Source of the DNA: Actinoplanes sp. NBC_00393
GTDB taxonomy: Bacteria; Actinomycetota; Actinomycetes; Mycobacteriales; Micromonosporaceae
Assembly: GCF_036053395.1 (NCBI RefSeq)
Contig: NZ_CP107942.1
Location: 7,768,501 to 7,832,500, forward strand
Reading direction: 5' to 3'
DNA: 64,000 nt
Shown: positions 16,370-25,216 of the stretch, one piece after another
Layout: every line of letters starts with the position of its first letter
How positions within the stretch are numbered: position 1 is the stretch's first letter
Notes under the pieces: model-generated
The model's database searches: none
The model's input: the letters and a program-made list of their open reading frames with translations, nothing else
What the model was told of the DNA's origin: nothing
Position numbers and translations under genes: made by a program

Positions 16370-16615
16370 TCAGGGTGACTTGTCCGGCTCCGACGATTCG
16401 AACGGTTCCGGTGTCACCGGGGTCGCCGCCGGTTCCGCCGCAGTCCGGTATCCGCCGATGATGAACCGGAATCCGGCCAGCAGCACCGCGGCGATCGGCA
16501 CCGCGATGAGGAACCGGATCAGCACCTGCATGATGTCGATCTCGTCGAGCACCAGGCGGTACCAGGCCGGCGCGCTCATCAGCAGCGCGAACAGCAGAAC
16601 CGACGGTCTGATCAT
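16370..16615 (-). CDS. Small two-helix membrane protein at the end of the flagellar export operon
   Basis: This is an 81-residue protein whose ATG overlaps the stop of the FlhF-like gene (ATGA). Two hydrophobic segments are visible: about 4-22 (PSVLLFALLMSAPAWYRLVL) and about 29-54 (MQVLIRFLIAVPIAAVLLAG). A short acidic, proline-rich tail ends in SEPDKSP. It is the last gene of the fliM-to-flhF block. I do not recognise a family. Because fliQ is missing from its usual place and FliQ is also a small two-helix protein, a remote relation was considered, but the FliQ sequence signature is not visible. Confidence 0.65.
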   Translation of the reverse strand: MIRPSVLLFALLMSAPAWYRLVLDEIDIMQVLIRFLIAVPIAAVLLAGFRFIIGGYRTAAEPAATPVTPEPFESSEPDKSP

Positions 16616-18138
16616 CGGCGGGCGGCGCGGCTGCCCCGGCGGGGCATCGCCGCGGACGGCATGACCTCGGCCGCGATCCGGGCGCAGAGCATGGCCGCCC
16701 AGGCGTGCGGCGTGGCCGGCTTGCCGTCCAGCGAGAAGATCGGCACATCGAGACCGAGCACCGAGGCCGGGTCCGAGGTGAGCTCCACACTGTGTACGAC
16801 CAACGACTCCACATCCCCGAGACTGCGCAGGTGACGGGCGGTGTCCGCGGTCTTGCGGGTGGCGTCGACGACGGCCCAGAGCGCGGTCGCGCCGAGCGCG
16901 TCGCACATGTCGTTGACCCAGAACGGGTCGGTGCCGCCGACCGGCGCGTCGATCACCACGACCCATGGGTGCTCCGAGCTCTGCAGCTTCTCGGAGCGGG
17001 ATTCCGCGGCGCTCCGGCTGGAGATGAGCCGGGACGAGTGCAGCCCGGTGCCGGCCGTGGAGGGCCCGGCGAGGAGCAGGTGGGTCTGGTCCACGTGGAT
17101 CTGTTCGAGCAGCTGCTTGGCGATCGGTACGGCGGTGTGCACCTCGCCGGCCAGCACCAGGATCTCACCGGGACCGTCGGGGATGCCGGGCGCGGCCGGG
17201 CGGGCGGCGAGAACGCTGAGCACGCCGGCGTACGTGTCCCCGCCCGTGATCTTGCGGGCCATGGCCTCGGGCATCCCGACCGAGATCAGGTTCCGCTGCA
17301 CCGGGTCGAGATCGGTCTCCCGTGTCGCCGGCGCGACGGCCGGTGCCACCGCGACCGGCGGCTCCGCCGGGGCTGCGGGTGAGATCGGTGTCGACTCGTC
17401 GAGCCCGTACACCTCGGCGGCGGACCGGGCCGGTGCCGGGCTGAACGCGGTGGCCGCGCGCGGCGGCGCCGGGGCGGGTTCGGTGGGCCGGACCGGTGTG
17501 GGTGCGGCAGCCCGGGACGCGCGGATCGGCGGGCTCGGCTCGCGGGGTTCCTCGCGCTCCGCGACGGGCGGTGTCGGCCGGGCGGGGAAGCTCGGTGCGG
17601 TCGGCAGCGCGGCGGGCAGCGGCCGGTGGCCGGCGTTCACCGCTGAGCCGCCCGCGGCGGCGGGCCGGAACGGGCGGACCATCGGCGTCTCCTCGCGGGC
17701 CTCGTTCTGGCGGGGCCGGGCCGCCGGGCGGTGCTGGGCGCTGCCGCTCATGTGGGTGGCCACGTCCAGCCCCGCCATCAGCTCGGCGAACGCGGCGCCG
17801 GTGTCACCCATGCCGGCGTCGCGGCTCTCCTGCCGGGCCCGGTGGGACGGTGGGCCCTCGGTGGACACGCGGTCCTGCGACTCGGCCTGTTCCAGCAGGC
17901 GCTCGAAGCTGTTCGTGCCGTTCTGGGCGACGGTTTGTTGCGCCATGTCATCACTCTCCTCGTTAGCATCCGGTACCTCGACGGAGAGCTCGTAGTGCTG
18001 CTTCGCGAAGAAGCCGCCGATACCACCGCTTCGTACCTTGTCGGCGGAAATAATCCGCACGCTCGAGCCGTACTCGTCACGTACCTGAGCCAGCAGTGGC
18101 TCGATGGCCGGTCCCTCAAGCAGCACCCGCGTAGGCAC
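16612..18138 (-). CDS. flhF: FlhF-like protein lacking the GTPase P-loop
   Basis: This 508-residue protein follows flhA, overlapping it by 23 bases from a GTG start. The N-terminus resembles the FlhF B/N-type start (VLLEGPAIEPLLAQVRDEYG, SVRIISADKVRSGGIGGFFAK). A long Pro/Ala-rich linker (about 140-285) leads to a C-terminal domain with SRP-GTPase-like order: EILVLAGEVHTAVPIAKQLL, then WVVVIDAPVG (where G3 DTAG would be) and VPIFSLDGKPATP (near G5). The G1 motif GxxxxGKT is absent; AGEVHTAVPIAK stands in its place. FlhF normally uses GTP to place the flagellum at the pole. This one should not bind GTP in the usual way. Confidence 0.75.
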   Translation of the reverse strand: MPTRVLLEGPAIEPLLAQVRDEYGSSVRIISADKVRSGGIGGFFAKQHYELSVEVPDANEESDDMAQQTVAQNGTNSFERLLEQAESQDRVSTEGPPSHRARQESRDAGMGDTGAAFAELMAGLDVATHMSGSAQHRPAARPRQNEAREETPMVRPFRPAAAGGSAVNAGHRPLPAALPTAPSFPARPTPPVAEREEPREPSPPIRASRAAAPTPVRPTEPAPAPPRAATAFSPAPARSAAEVYGLDESTPISPAAPAEPPVAVAPAVAPATRETDLDPVQRNLISVGMPEAMARKITGGDTYAGVLSVLAARPAAPGIPDGPGEILVLAGEVHTAVPIAKQLLEQIHVDQTHLLLAGPSTAGTGLHSSRLISSRSAAESRSEKLQSSEHPWVVVIDAPVGGTDPFWVNDMCDALGATALWAVVDATRKTADTARHLRSLGDVESLVVHSVELTSDPASVLGLDVPIFSLDGKPATPHAWAAMLCARIAAEVMPSAAMPRRGSRAARR

Positions 18139-20161
18139 CGTTCACCACCCCTATCGTCTCGATCTGTGCGGTGGAACCAGAGATTTCGCTGTACGACAGC
18201 ACCTGCACCCGGCGGGAGCCGGCCCGCAGCAGCCGCATCAGCGGCAGCCGCAGTTGTGGTGAGCAAGCCAGGACCGGATTGAGTCCCTGCTGCTCCGCGG
18301 CCTCGGCGAGCCGGCTGGCCTCGCTGACGATCGCCTCGGCACGCATGCCGTCGATCGCCATGAAGGCGCCGGTGTCGCTGGGTCGCAACGATTCGAGCAG
18401 TCCCTGCTCGAGCATCGGGTCCAGCGTGATCACGGTGAGCCGGCCGGCCGTCGCGTACTGGGCGGCGATGGCCGGGCCGAGCGCGCCCCGGGCGGCCTCG
18501 ACCAGGCTGTCGTGATCCATCGAGATCTTCGCCCGCAGTGAGAGTGCCTCGAAGATCCGGACCAGGTCGCGGATCGGCACCCCCTCGTCCAGCAGCGCCT
18601 GCAGCACCTTCTGCACCTGGCCGAGGCTGAGCAGCGCCGGGGTCAGTTCCTCGACCACGACCGGATGGGTTCGTTTCACCATCTCGCTCAGCGCGCGGAC
18701 GTCCTCCCGGCCGAGCAGGCGGCTGGCGTTGGTCCGGACGATCTCGGCCAGGTGCGTGATGATCACCGACGCTCGGTCCACCACCGTCGCGCCGGAGAGT
18801 TCTGCCTGGTAGTGCATCTCGGCCGGGACCCACTTGCCGGCCAGGCCGAAGACCGGCTCCACCCCGGCACGGCCGGGAAGTGCCTGCAACCCCTCGCCGA
18901 TGGCCAGCACGGTGCCCGGCGGCGCCTGTCCGGCGCCGGCATCAACACCGGAAATACGGATCGCGTACGAGGAAAGCGGCAGATCCAAGTCGTCCCGGGT
19001 GCGGACCGGCGGCATGATGACGCCCAGTTCCATCGCCATCTTGCGGCGCAGAGCGCGGACCCGGTCCAGCAGGTCCCCGCTGCTGGCGTCGACCAGGTCG
19101 ACCAGGTCCGGCGCCAGGGCGAGTTCCAGCGGGTCGATCCGCATCTCGCCGAGCAGCTGTTCGGGCGAGTCCGGGGACGGCATCTCGACCGCTTCGGCGG
19201 CGGCCGCCTCGATCGCCTCCGGCACCGGATCCTTGATCCGGTGGGCGATGGCCAGCACGGACGCGCCGACCACCAGGAAGGGCAGCTTCGGCAGGCCGGG
19301 GATGACGCACAGCGCGAGGGCCGCGCCACCGCCGATGCGCAGGGCGAGCTTGTTCTGGCTGAGCTGCGTGGTGACGCTCTGCCCCATGTCGCCGGAGGTC
19401 GCCGAGCGGGTCACGATCAGACCGGTGGCGACCGACAGCAGCAGGGCGGGGATCTGCGAAACCAGGCCGTCGCCGATGCTCAGCATGCTGTAGTGGTTCA
19501 TCGCGTCGACCGGCGCCATCCCGGCCTGCAGGATGCCGACCGCGAAGCCGCCGATCAGGTTGATCAGCGTGATGATGATGGCCGCGATGGCGTCGCCCTT
19601 GACGAACTTGGAACCACCGTCCATGGCGCCGTAGAAGTCGGCCTCGGCAGCGACCTCGGCCCGGCGCTTCTTCGCCTCGGCGTCGTCGATGAGGCCGGCG
19701 TTGAGGTCGGCGTCGATCGCCATCTGCTTGCCGGGCATGGCGTCGAGCGTGAACCGGGCGCCGACCTCGGCGACCCGCTCGGCACCCTTGGTCACCACGA
19801 TCATCTGGACGATGACCAGGATCGAGAAGATCACCAGACCGATGACCAGGTTGCCACCGACGACGAAGCTGCCGAACGCGTGGATCACCTTGCCGGCGTC
19901 GCCGTCGCGCAGCACCAGCCGGGTGGCACTGATGTTGAGCGCCAGCCGGAAGAGGGTGAGCACCAGCAGAAGGGCCGGGAAGACCGCGAAGTCGAGTGGC
20001 TTCTGAACGAACATGCTGACCAGCAGGACCAGCAGGGCCATCGTGATGTTCACGGCGATCAGCAGGTCCAGCAGGAAGGTCGGCAGAGGGACGACCATCA
20101 TGATGATGATGCCGATGACCCCGACGGGTACGGCAAACCTGCTGATGTTCTGTATCTTCAC
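18116..20161 (-). CDS. flhA: Flagellar export gate protein FlhA
   Basis: This 681-residue inner-membrane gate of the flagellar type III system has about eight N-terminal transmembrane helices followed by a large cytoplasmic domain that docks export chaperones. The FHIPEP-family signature is exact in form (VTKGAERVAEVGARFTLDAM, then PGKQMAIDADLNAG). It starts at a GTG behind GGAAGG. The downstream FlhF-like gene overlaps its 3' end. A 170-base gap to flhB upstream has no clear promoter element. Confidence 0.97.
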   Translation of the reverse strand: MKIQNISRFAVPVGVIGIIIMMVVPLPTFLLDLLIAVNITMALLVLLVSMFVQKPLDFAVFPALLLVLTLFRLALNISATRLVLRDGDAGKVIHAFGSFVVGGNLVIGLVIFSILVIVQMIVVTKGAERVAEVGARFTLDAMPGKQMAIDADLNAGLIDDAEAKKRRAEVAAEADFYGAMDGGSKFVKGDAIAAIIITLINLIGGFAVGILQAGMAPVDAMNHYSMLSIGDGLVSQIPALLLSVATGLIVTRSATSGDMGQSVTTQLSQNKLALRIGGGAALALCVIPGLPKLPFLVVGASVLAIAHRIKDPVPEAIEAAAAEAVEMPSPDSPEQLLGEMRIDPLELALAPDLVDLVDASSGDLLDRVRALRRKMAMELGVIMPPVRTRDDLDLPLSSYAIRISGVDAGAGQAPPGTVLAIGEGLQALPGRAGVEPVFGLAGKWVPAEMHYQAELSGATVVDRASVIITHLAEIVRTNASRLLGREDVRALSEMVKRTHPVVVEELTPALLSLGQVQKVLQALLDEGVPIRDLVRIFEALSLRAKISMDHDSLVEAARGALGPAIAAQYATAGRLTVITLDPMLEQGLLESLRPSDTGAFMAIDGMRAEAIVSEASRLAEAAEQQGLNPVLACSPQLRLPLMRLLRAGSRRVQVLSYSEISGSTAQIETIGVVNGAYAGAA

Positions 20162-20331
20162 GGCACCTTCCGAGCACGGGCAGTCCGGTTGCCATCCAGG
20201 CCCAGCCGCCGCCGCTCGGGCGTCGTTCCGTCCGGCGATCTTCCGCCGTCACACCAGGCCGCTGTGGCACCGCCACGCACCGATCTTCCCTGCTCTTGCA
20301 CCGCGATGTGAGGAAATCTCCTGAATTTCGG

Positions 20332-21423
20332 TTATGCCATAGCTGGGGTGGGGTTCGGGTTGCGGTGCAAACCAGCAGCCGCACCACGTGCCTTCAGGCT
20401 CATCACGAACGCCAGCACCTTCGCCACCGCGGCGAAGAACTCCGCCGGAATCTCCTGGCCGATCTCGACGCTGGAGTTCAGCGCCCGGGCCAGGGCGACG
20501 TCCTGCACCATCGGCACCCGGTTCTCGGTGGCGAGCTGGCGGATCTTCGCGGCCAGCGGCCCCTTGCCCTTCGCCACCACCCGAGGGGCACCCTTCTCCG
20601 GGTCGTACCGCAGCGCGACGGCGACGTGCACCGGGTTGACCACCACCACGTCCGCGGTGGGCACGTCCGCCATCTGCCGATTGCGGGCCATGGCCATCTG
20701 CTTGGCCCGGATCTGGGCCTTGACCAGCGGATCGCCCTCGGTGTTCTTGTGCTCCTGCTTGACCTCTTCCTTGCTCATCCGCAGCTGCTTCTTGGTGCGC
20801 CGGCGGACCACGAAGTAGTCGGCCGCCGCCATCACCAGGCCGGCTACCGCGGCCGCCCGGATCAGCTGGATCGAGGCGTCGGTGACCGTGGAGAGCAGTG
20901 AGGTGAGCGGGAGTTGGCCGGCCGTCATGAGCACCGGCACGATGTCCTTCATGGTGAAGTAGAGGACCGTGCCGAGAACGATCGTCTTCACCAGGGCCTT
21001 GACGCCCTCCCAGAGCGCCTGCGGGCCGAGCATGCGCTTGATCCCGCTGAACGGGTTCAACCGGTTGAACTTGGGGATGAACAGCTTGGTCGCCACCCGG
21101 ATGCCGCCCTGCGCGCCGGCCGCCAGGATGCCGACCGCCATCATGGTGACCGCCAGCGGCAGCACCGCCCAGGCGGCGCTGAGCAGGCCGTCCTTGAGGA
21201 TGGCGAGGGTCTTGCCGGGATCCGGGTTCGCGATGGTGTCCGGCACCTTGGTCATCAGCTCACGGGCGTGGTCCATGGCGTTGCGCAGCGTGCGGGGCAG
21301 CATGATGCTGGCGGCCAGCATGCCGGCCCAGGCGCCGAGGTCCTGACTGCGCCCGATCTGGCCCTCTTGCTTGGCCTTCTTGAGCTTTTGTTGTGTCGGT
21401 TCCTCGGTCTTCTCGCCAGACAT
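20332..21423 (-). CDS. flhB: Flagellar export switch protein FlhB, with NPVH instead of NPTH
   Basis: This 363-residue protein has four transmembrane segments and the family N-terminus (EKTEEPTQQKLKKAKQEGQIGRSQDL). The conserved cytoplasmic part (RMSKEEVKQEHKNTEGDPLVKAQIR) leads to the autocleavage region DVVVVNPVHVAVALRYD. The usual Asn-Pro-Thr-His is here Asn263-Pro264-Val265-His266. Asn, Pro and His are kept, so cleavage may still occur; the Thr-to-Val change is unusual. The ATG at 21423 follows a G-rich ribosome site, and starts further upstream have no family support. The stop lies 170 bases before flhA. Confidence 0.96.
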   Translation of the reverse strand: MSGEKTEEPTQQKLKKAKQEGQIGRSQDLGAWAGMLAASIMLPRTLRNAMDHARELMTKVPDTIANPDPGKTLAILKDGLLSAAWAVLPLAVTMMAVGILAAGAQGGIRVATKLFIPKFNRLNPFSGIKRMLGPQALWEGVKALVKTIVLGTVLYFTMKDIVPVLMTAGQLPLTSLLSTVTDASIQLIRAAAVAGLVMAAADYFVVRRRTKKQLRMSKEEVKQEHKNTEGDPLVKAQIRAKQMAMARNRQMADVPTADVVVVNPVHVAVALRYDPEKGAPRVVAKGKGPLAAKIRQLATENRVPMVQDVALARALNSSVEIGQEIPAEFFAAVAKVLAFVMSLKARGAAAGLHRNPNPTPAMA

Positions 21424-21458
21424 CTCCCCACCCCCTTTTCCGCCTCTTCGGCTCCGGG

Positions 21459-22223
21459 TCAACCCCCGCTGAGCCGGACCACCGCGGTGACCGCCTTGTC
21501 GACCAGCACGTCGAGAATTCCCGGCAGCATCGCGATGGCGATGCCCGAGAGCGTGACCACCAGGAAGATCTTCACCGGGAAACCGAGCTGGAACGCGTTG
21601 AGCGCGGGCGCCACCCGGTTGAGCAGGCCGAGCGCGACGTCGGCGAGGAACAGCACGGCGATCAGCGGCCCGGCGATCTGGACCGCGGCCAGGAACATCT
21701 CACCGATGCCGCGGACCAGCAGGCGGCTGAAGGTCTCCATCGAGAACGTGGTGTCCAGCGGCAGCGTACGGAAGCTCTGCAGGAATCCCCGGAGGATGAG
21801 CTGGTGCCCGTCGCTGGCGAAGAGCAGGGTGATCGCGAGGAGCTGGTAGAACCGGCCGAAGATCGAGCTCTGGCTCATCGAGAACGGGTCGTATGCGGAG
21901 GCCAGCGTGAAACCGCCGAACAGGTCGAGCAGGTCACCAGCCGCCTGGATGGCGGCGAACAGCAGGGCGGTGAGGAAGCCCAGCCCGGCGCCGATGAACA
22001 CCTGCAGTGCGGCGCTGGCGATCAGGTCCGCGGTCTCCAGCGAGGGGATCGTGCTCTGCAGGTACGGCGCCATCGGCAGGGTGAAGCCGACCGAGAGCAG
22101 CGCCTTGACCGGCCCGGGGATGAGCCGCGAGTTGAACGGCGGGCAGATCATCATCCACGCGCCCGTTCGTACCGCTCCCAGCATGATCGCCAGGAGCTGC
22201 GCAATGGGCACGTCGTAGTTCAT
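21459..22223 (-). CDS. fliR: Flagellar export gate protein FliR
   Basis: This 254-residue membrane protein has about six hydrophobic segments and FliR features: an N-terminal helix (AIMLGAVRTGAWMMICPPF) followed by NSRLIPGPVKALLSVGFTLP, later QAAGDLLDLFGGFTLASAYDP and VAPALNAFQLGFPVKIFL. FliR forms part of the export channel with FliP and FliQ. The ATG is only four bases after the fliP stop, so there is no room for fliQ, which normally stands between them. flhB follows after 35 bases. Confidence 0.95.
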   Translation of the reverse strand: MNYDVPIAQLLAIMLGAVRTGAWMMICPPFNSRLIPGPVKALLSVGFTLPMAPYLQSTIPSLETADLIASAALQVFIGAGLGFLTALLFAAIQAAGDLLDLFGGFTLASAYDPFSMSQSSIFGRFYQLLAITLLFASDGHQLILRGFLQSFRTLPLDTTFSMETFSRLLVRGIGEMFLAAVQIAGPLIAVLFLADVALGLLNRVAPALNAFQLGFPVKIFLVVTLSGIAIAMLPGILDVLVDKAVTAVVRLSGG

Positions 22224-22227
22224 CGGC

Positions 22228-23037
22228 TCAGTACGAACCGACCAGGGCCGTGATGATCAGACTCCAGCCGTTGACCAGCACGAACAGCAGCAGCTTGAAC
22301 GGCAGCGCCACGGTCACCGGGGGCAACATCATCATGCCCAGCGACATCAGGGACGCCGACACCACGAGGTCGATGATGAGGAACGGGATGAAGATGACGA
22401 AGCCGATGATGAAGGCGGCCCGCAGCTCGGAGAGAATGAAGGCCGGGACCAGCGTGGTCAGCGGCACCGACTCGATGTTCGCCGGCCGCTCCTCGCCGGA
22501 CACCTTGATCAGCAGGGCGAGCTCGTCCTCGCGGGTCACGTCGTACATGAACTCGCGCAACGGCTCGACACCGTCCCGGAACGCCTGCGACTGCGTCTTG
22601 TCACCGGCGAGATAGGGCTGCACGCCCTGCTCGTTGATGCCCGAGACGGTCGGGCCCATGATGAACAGGCTCAGGAACAGCGCCAGCCCGGCCAGCACCT
22701 GGTTGGGCGGCATGCTGGTCAGGCCGAGCGCGTTGCGGGTGATGCCGAGCACCATGAAGACCTTGGTGAAACAGGTGCAGAGCAGCAGCAGCGCCGGGGC
22801 GACCGAGAGCAGCGTCAGGCCGAGGACGATCACCAGGGAGGACGCCGGGCGGCTGCCGTCGGGATTCGTACCGTTGATATCGATGTTGATCGAGGGCGGC
22901 GAAGGCGGCGCCGGTGCCTGCGGCGCAGCCAGAACCACGCCCGCCGAGTCGCCGGGTAGCGCGGACGCTGCGGCCGGGAGCAGGACCATGGCCAGTCCGG
23001 CACCCAGCATCAGCAGCAGGATCGCGCGTCGCATCAT
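22228..23037 (-). CDS. fliP: Flagellar export gate protein FliP
   Basis: This 269-residue protein has an N-terminal signal-like helix (RRAILLLMLGAGLAMVLLPAAASA), a Pro-rich linker, then the conserved FliP core: VLGLTLLSVAPALLLLCTCF, FTKVFMVLGITRNALGLTSMPPNQVLAGLALFLSLF, later ELRAAFIIGFVIFIPFLIIDLVV and LPPVTVALPFKLLLFVLVNGW. FliP forms the core pore of the export gate. The ATG at 23037 overlaps the fliO stop (ATGA). The C-terminus is complete, followed by four bases and fliR. Confidence 0.97.
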   Translation of the reverse strand: MMRRAILLLMLGAGLAMVLLPAAASALPGDSAGVVLAAPQAPAPPSPPSINIDINGTNPDGSRPASSLVIVLGLTLLSVAPALLLLCTCFTKVFMVLGITRNALGLTSMPPNQVLAGLALFLSLFIMGPTVSGINEQGVQPYLAGDKTQSQAFRDGVEPLREFMYDVTREDELALLIKVSGEERPANIESVPLTTLVPAFILSELRAAFIIGFVIFIPFLIIDLVVSASLMSLGMMMLPPVTVALPFKLLLFVLVNGWSLIITALVGSY

Positions 23038-23435
23038 CGGCGGGACGTCCGATCGCGGAGGAACTCCAGCGGTGAGACCCAGGTACGCGGTGTGTCGTCC
23101 ATCCGGCCGCCGACGCCGACCGGATGCCAGCCGGGCAGCGTCACGGCGTCCACCTCGAGCGCGTCGCGGTGCTCGGCCGGTTCCGTCTCGAAGGCGTCGA
23201 GCTCGGTCTCGCCGAGCAGGCTGACCTGCTGTTCGGTGATGCCCAGCACCAGCGCCCGGTCGGCCACCCGGACCACGGCGATCATCGAGCCGCGGCTGAG
23301 CTGCTCCCGGTTCAGCACCGCCAGCGGTCCGGCGCCGCGTCCGCCGTACGGGCGGCGCAGCACCCTGGCCAGGCCCCACATCAGGAAGAGGACGACCAGC
23401 AGCGAGAAGACGACCTGGACGACGAGCCCGATCAA
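23034..23435 (-). CDS. fliO: Flagellar biosynthesis protein FliO
   Basis: This 133-residue protein has one transmembrane helix at the N-terminus (IGLVVQVVFSLLVVLFLMWGLARVLRRPY) and a small cytoplasmic beta-type domain (LNREQLSRGSMIAVVRVADRALVLGITEQQVSLLGE), the classical FliO arrangement. FliO assists assembly of the FliP pore. The open frame extends far upstream inside fliN, but the TTG at 23435 is the only sensible start: GGGAG lies seven bases before it and the transmembrane helix begins at once. Confidence 0.9.
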   Translation of the reverse strand: MIGLVVQVVFSLLVVLFLMWGLARVLRRPYGGRGAGPLAVLNREQLSRGSMIAVVRVADRALVLGITEQQVSLLGETELDAFETEPAEHRDALEVDAVTLPGWHPVGVGGRMDDTPRTWVSPLEFLRDRTSRR

Positions 23436-23440
23436 GGCGA

Positions 23441-24199
23441 CTACTCCCGCTCGGTGCCGGGAGAGACGATCTCGGTGATCCGGATCCCGAAGTTCTCGTC
23501 CACCACCACGACCTCGCCACGGGCGATCAGCCGGCCGTTGACCAGCAGGTCGGCGGGACTGCCCGCGGCCCGGTCCAGCTCGACGATCGCGCCGGGTGTC
23601 AGCGACAGCAGCTCGCGGACGCTCATCCTGGTCCGGCCCAGTTCGGCGGAGACCTCCATCTCCACGTCGTGCAGCATGTCGAGACCGCCGCGGGCGCCGC
23701 CGCCGGGCATCCGGGTCGTCTGCGGCGCCAGGCTCGCGGCCGGCGGCTCGTCGCCGGGCCACTGGCTCAGCGCGAGGGCGACGACCGCGCGTACCGCCTC
23801 GTCGTCCCGCAAGGGGACCGCGACCGCGCCCTCCTTGGTGGCCAGCGCGCTGAGCGCGACCTCGGGCTCCATCAGCTGGCCCGGGTCGAGCACCACCGGA
23901 CCGAAGACCCGGGCGGCCGCCTCCAGCGCCGGCCGGACGGCGGCGGTCAGATCCAGTTCGCCGAGCGGGCTCTCCCGCAGCGCGTCCGCCAGATCCTGGC
24001 CGACCACCACGACGACCTCGCCGGACGCCGCGCCGGTGAACCGCGCCGTGATCGCTTGGCCGTCGATCACCGTCCCGGCGTCGGGGGCCACCGGGTCGGC
24101 GGCGACCAGCGCCCGGCTGGTGGGCAGGACGGCCAGCGCGGCTTCGGCGGCGTTCCGGGCGAGCGCCAGCTGCGGCGCGTTGATGGTGGGGGCGGTCAT
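23441..24199 (-). CDS. fliN: Flagellar motor switch protein FliN (long, FliY-like form)
   Basis: The last 75 residues are a typical SpoA/FliN domain ([70 protein letters not shown]). The 252-residue length, with a 170-residue N-terminal domain, is like FliY of Gram-positive bacteria. The N-terminal part has a weak CheC-like helix ([17 protein letters not shown]), but the phosphatase motif E-x2-N is not visible, so CheY-P phosphatase activity is doubtful. It overlaps fliM by ATGA and precedes fliO. FliN builds the C ring and binds export cargo and, in some species, CheY-P. Confidence 0.92.
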   Translation of the reverse strand: MTAPTINAPQLALARNAAEAALAVLPTSRALVAADPVAPDAGTVIDGQAITARFTGAASGEVVVVVGQDLADALRESPLGELDLTAAVRPALEAAARVFGPVVLDPGQLMEPEVALSALATKEGAVAVPLRDDEAVRAVVALALSQWPGDEPPAASLAPQTTRMPGGGARGGLDMLHDVEMEVSAELGRTRMSVRELLSLTPGAIVELDRAAGSPADLLVNGRLIARGEVVVVDENFGIRITEIVSPGTERE

Positions 24200-25146
24200 G
24201 AGCGGCCAGACTCCTTGGACGAGTGCTCGTTGGGCGACGGCACGACGAGACAGGCGAGCCGGGCGCCTTGGTTACCGGGAACGGCATGGCCGAAGACGAT
24301 GTCGTTGACGGTCACCTCAAGAGGCCGGCTGGTCGGATGCCCCAGCGGCACGACGTCACCCGGACGTAGATCCACGATGTCATCGGTACGCATCCGAATG
24401 GGCTGGAATCGCACTGCTACGTCGATCGGAGCCGCGGAAAGTCCGGCGGTGAGGTTGCGCAGGGCCCGGTCGCGTACCTGCCGCTCGGCCGCGCTGAGCA
24501 CGATCGTCTCGGTCCGGGAGAGCACCGGCAGGATCGTGTTGAACGGCAGGCAGATGGTGGCGATGCACTCCTCGGCACCGATCTTGGTCTCGAAGGAGGC
24601 CACCACGACGGCGTCGCCCGGGGCGTGCGCGCGCAGGAACTGCGCGTTGTATTCGATCTCCTTGAGCTTCGGCGAGATGTCGACAAGCGTCTCGAAGCCG
24701 TAGCGCAATTCGCCCAGCATCCGCTCGAGCAGGCCGCGCAGCAGCGGCATCTCCACCTCGGTCAGCGGCCGCTCCGGCTGGGTGCCGCCGGGGCCACCGA
24801 GCATGTGGTCGATCGCGGTCATCACCGCCGACTGCGCGATCTCCATCAGCACCGTGCCGGGGAGCGGGTCCAGAACGACCACGCCGATGATCGTGGGGTT
24901 GGCGAGCGAGGCGACGTACTCGTCGTAGTTCAGCTGCTCGATGGAGATCAACGAGACATTGCTGACCGCCCTGAGCCGGGTGGTCAGCAGGGTTCCGCAG
25001 CTTCGCGCGTACGTCTCGAAGGCGATCTGCAGGGTGCGGACATGCTCACGCGAAAGCTTGATCGGGCGGCGGAAGTCGTACGGCGCCGGGCCTCCGCCTT
25101 GGCCGCGACGTGACATCCTGCCGGGGGAACGCGAAGCGGTGGTCAC
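24196..25146 (-). CDS. fliM: Flagellar motor switch protein FliM, without the N-terminal CheY-binding peptide
   Basis: This 316-residue protein has the FliM core: [36 protein letters not shown], then [25 protein letters not shown] and the C-terminal SpoA domain. The N-terminus ([21 protein letters not shown]) lacks the 'LSQ.EIDALL' peptide that binds CheY-P in well-studied FliM proteins. A stop codon six codons upstream in frame rules out a missed extension. The start is GTG, with GAGGA upstream. Switching is therefore likely to use another contact. A promoter-like element lies at 25156-25181. Confidence 0.94.
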   Translation of the reverse strand: MTTASRSPGRMSRRGQGGGPAPYDFRRPIKLSREHVRTLQIAFETYARSCGTLLTTRLRAVSNVSLISIEQLNYDEYVASLANPTIIGVVVLDPLPGTVLMEIAQSAVMTAIDHMLGGPGGTQPERPLTEVEMPLLRGLLERMLGELRYGFETLVDISPKLKEIEYNAQFLRAHAPGDAVVVASFETKIGAEECIATICLPFNTILPVLSRTETIVLSAAERQVRDRALRNLTAGLSAAPIDVAVRFQPIRMRTDDIVDLRPGDVVPLGHPTSRPLEVTVNDIVFGHAVPGNQGARLACLVVPSPNEHSSKESGRS

Positions 25147-25155
25147 GTCGTCCTC

Positions 25156-25181
25156 ATCGGCTCAGTTACCGAACCGCTGAG
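25156..25181 (-). promoter_or_regulatory. Sigma-28-type promoter candidate for fliM
   Basis: On the minus strand it reads CTCA, 16 bases, GCCGAT. It lies only about 10 bases before the fliM GTG, so a message from here would be nearly leaderless. Treat as tentative. Confidence 0.35.
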
Positions 25182-25216
25182 CCGTGGCGGCGTTTTCATC
25201 CAGTTTTCCGGCCGAT

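Noticed and set aside
16370..16615. Calling the 81-residue protein FliQ
   Set aside because: It has two helices, but the FliQ loop and conserved residues are not visible, and the acidic proline tail is atypical. Kept as an unknown.
18665..20311. 548-codon plus-strand frame across flhA
   Set aside because: Asp/Gln/Arg-rich shadow with no motif; FlhA on the minus strand is complete.
20162..20331. Sigma-28-type element in the flhB-flhA gap
   Set aside because: A TGAG occurs at 20309, but no GCCGA-type partner is present at 15-17 bases.
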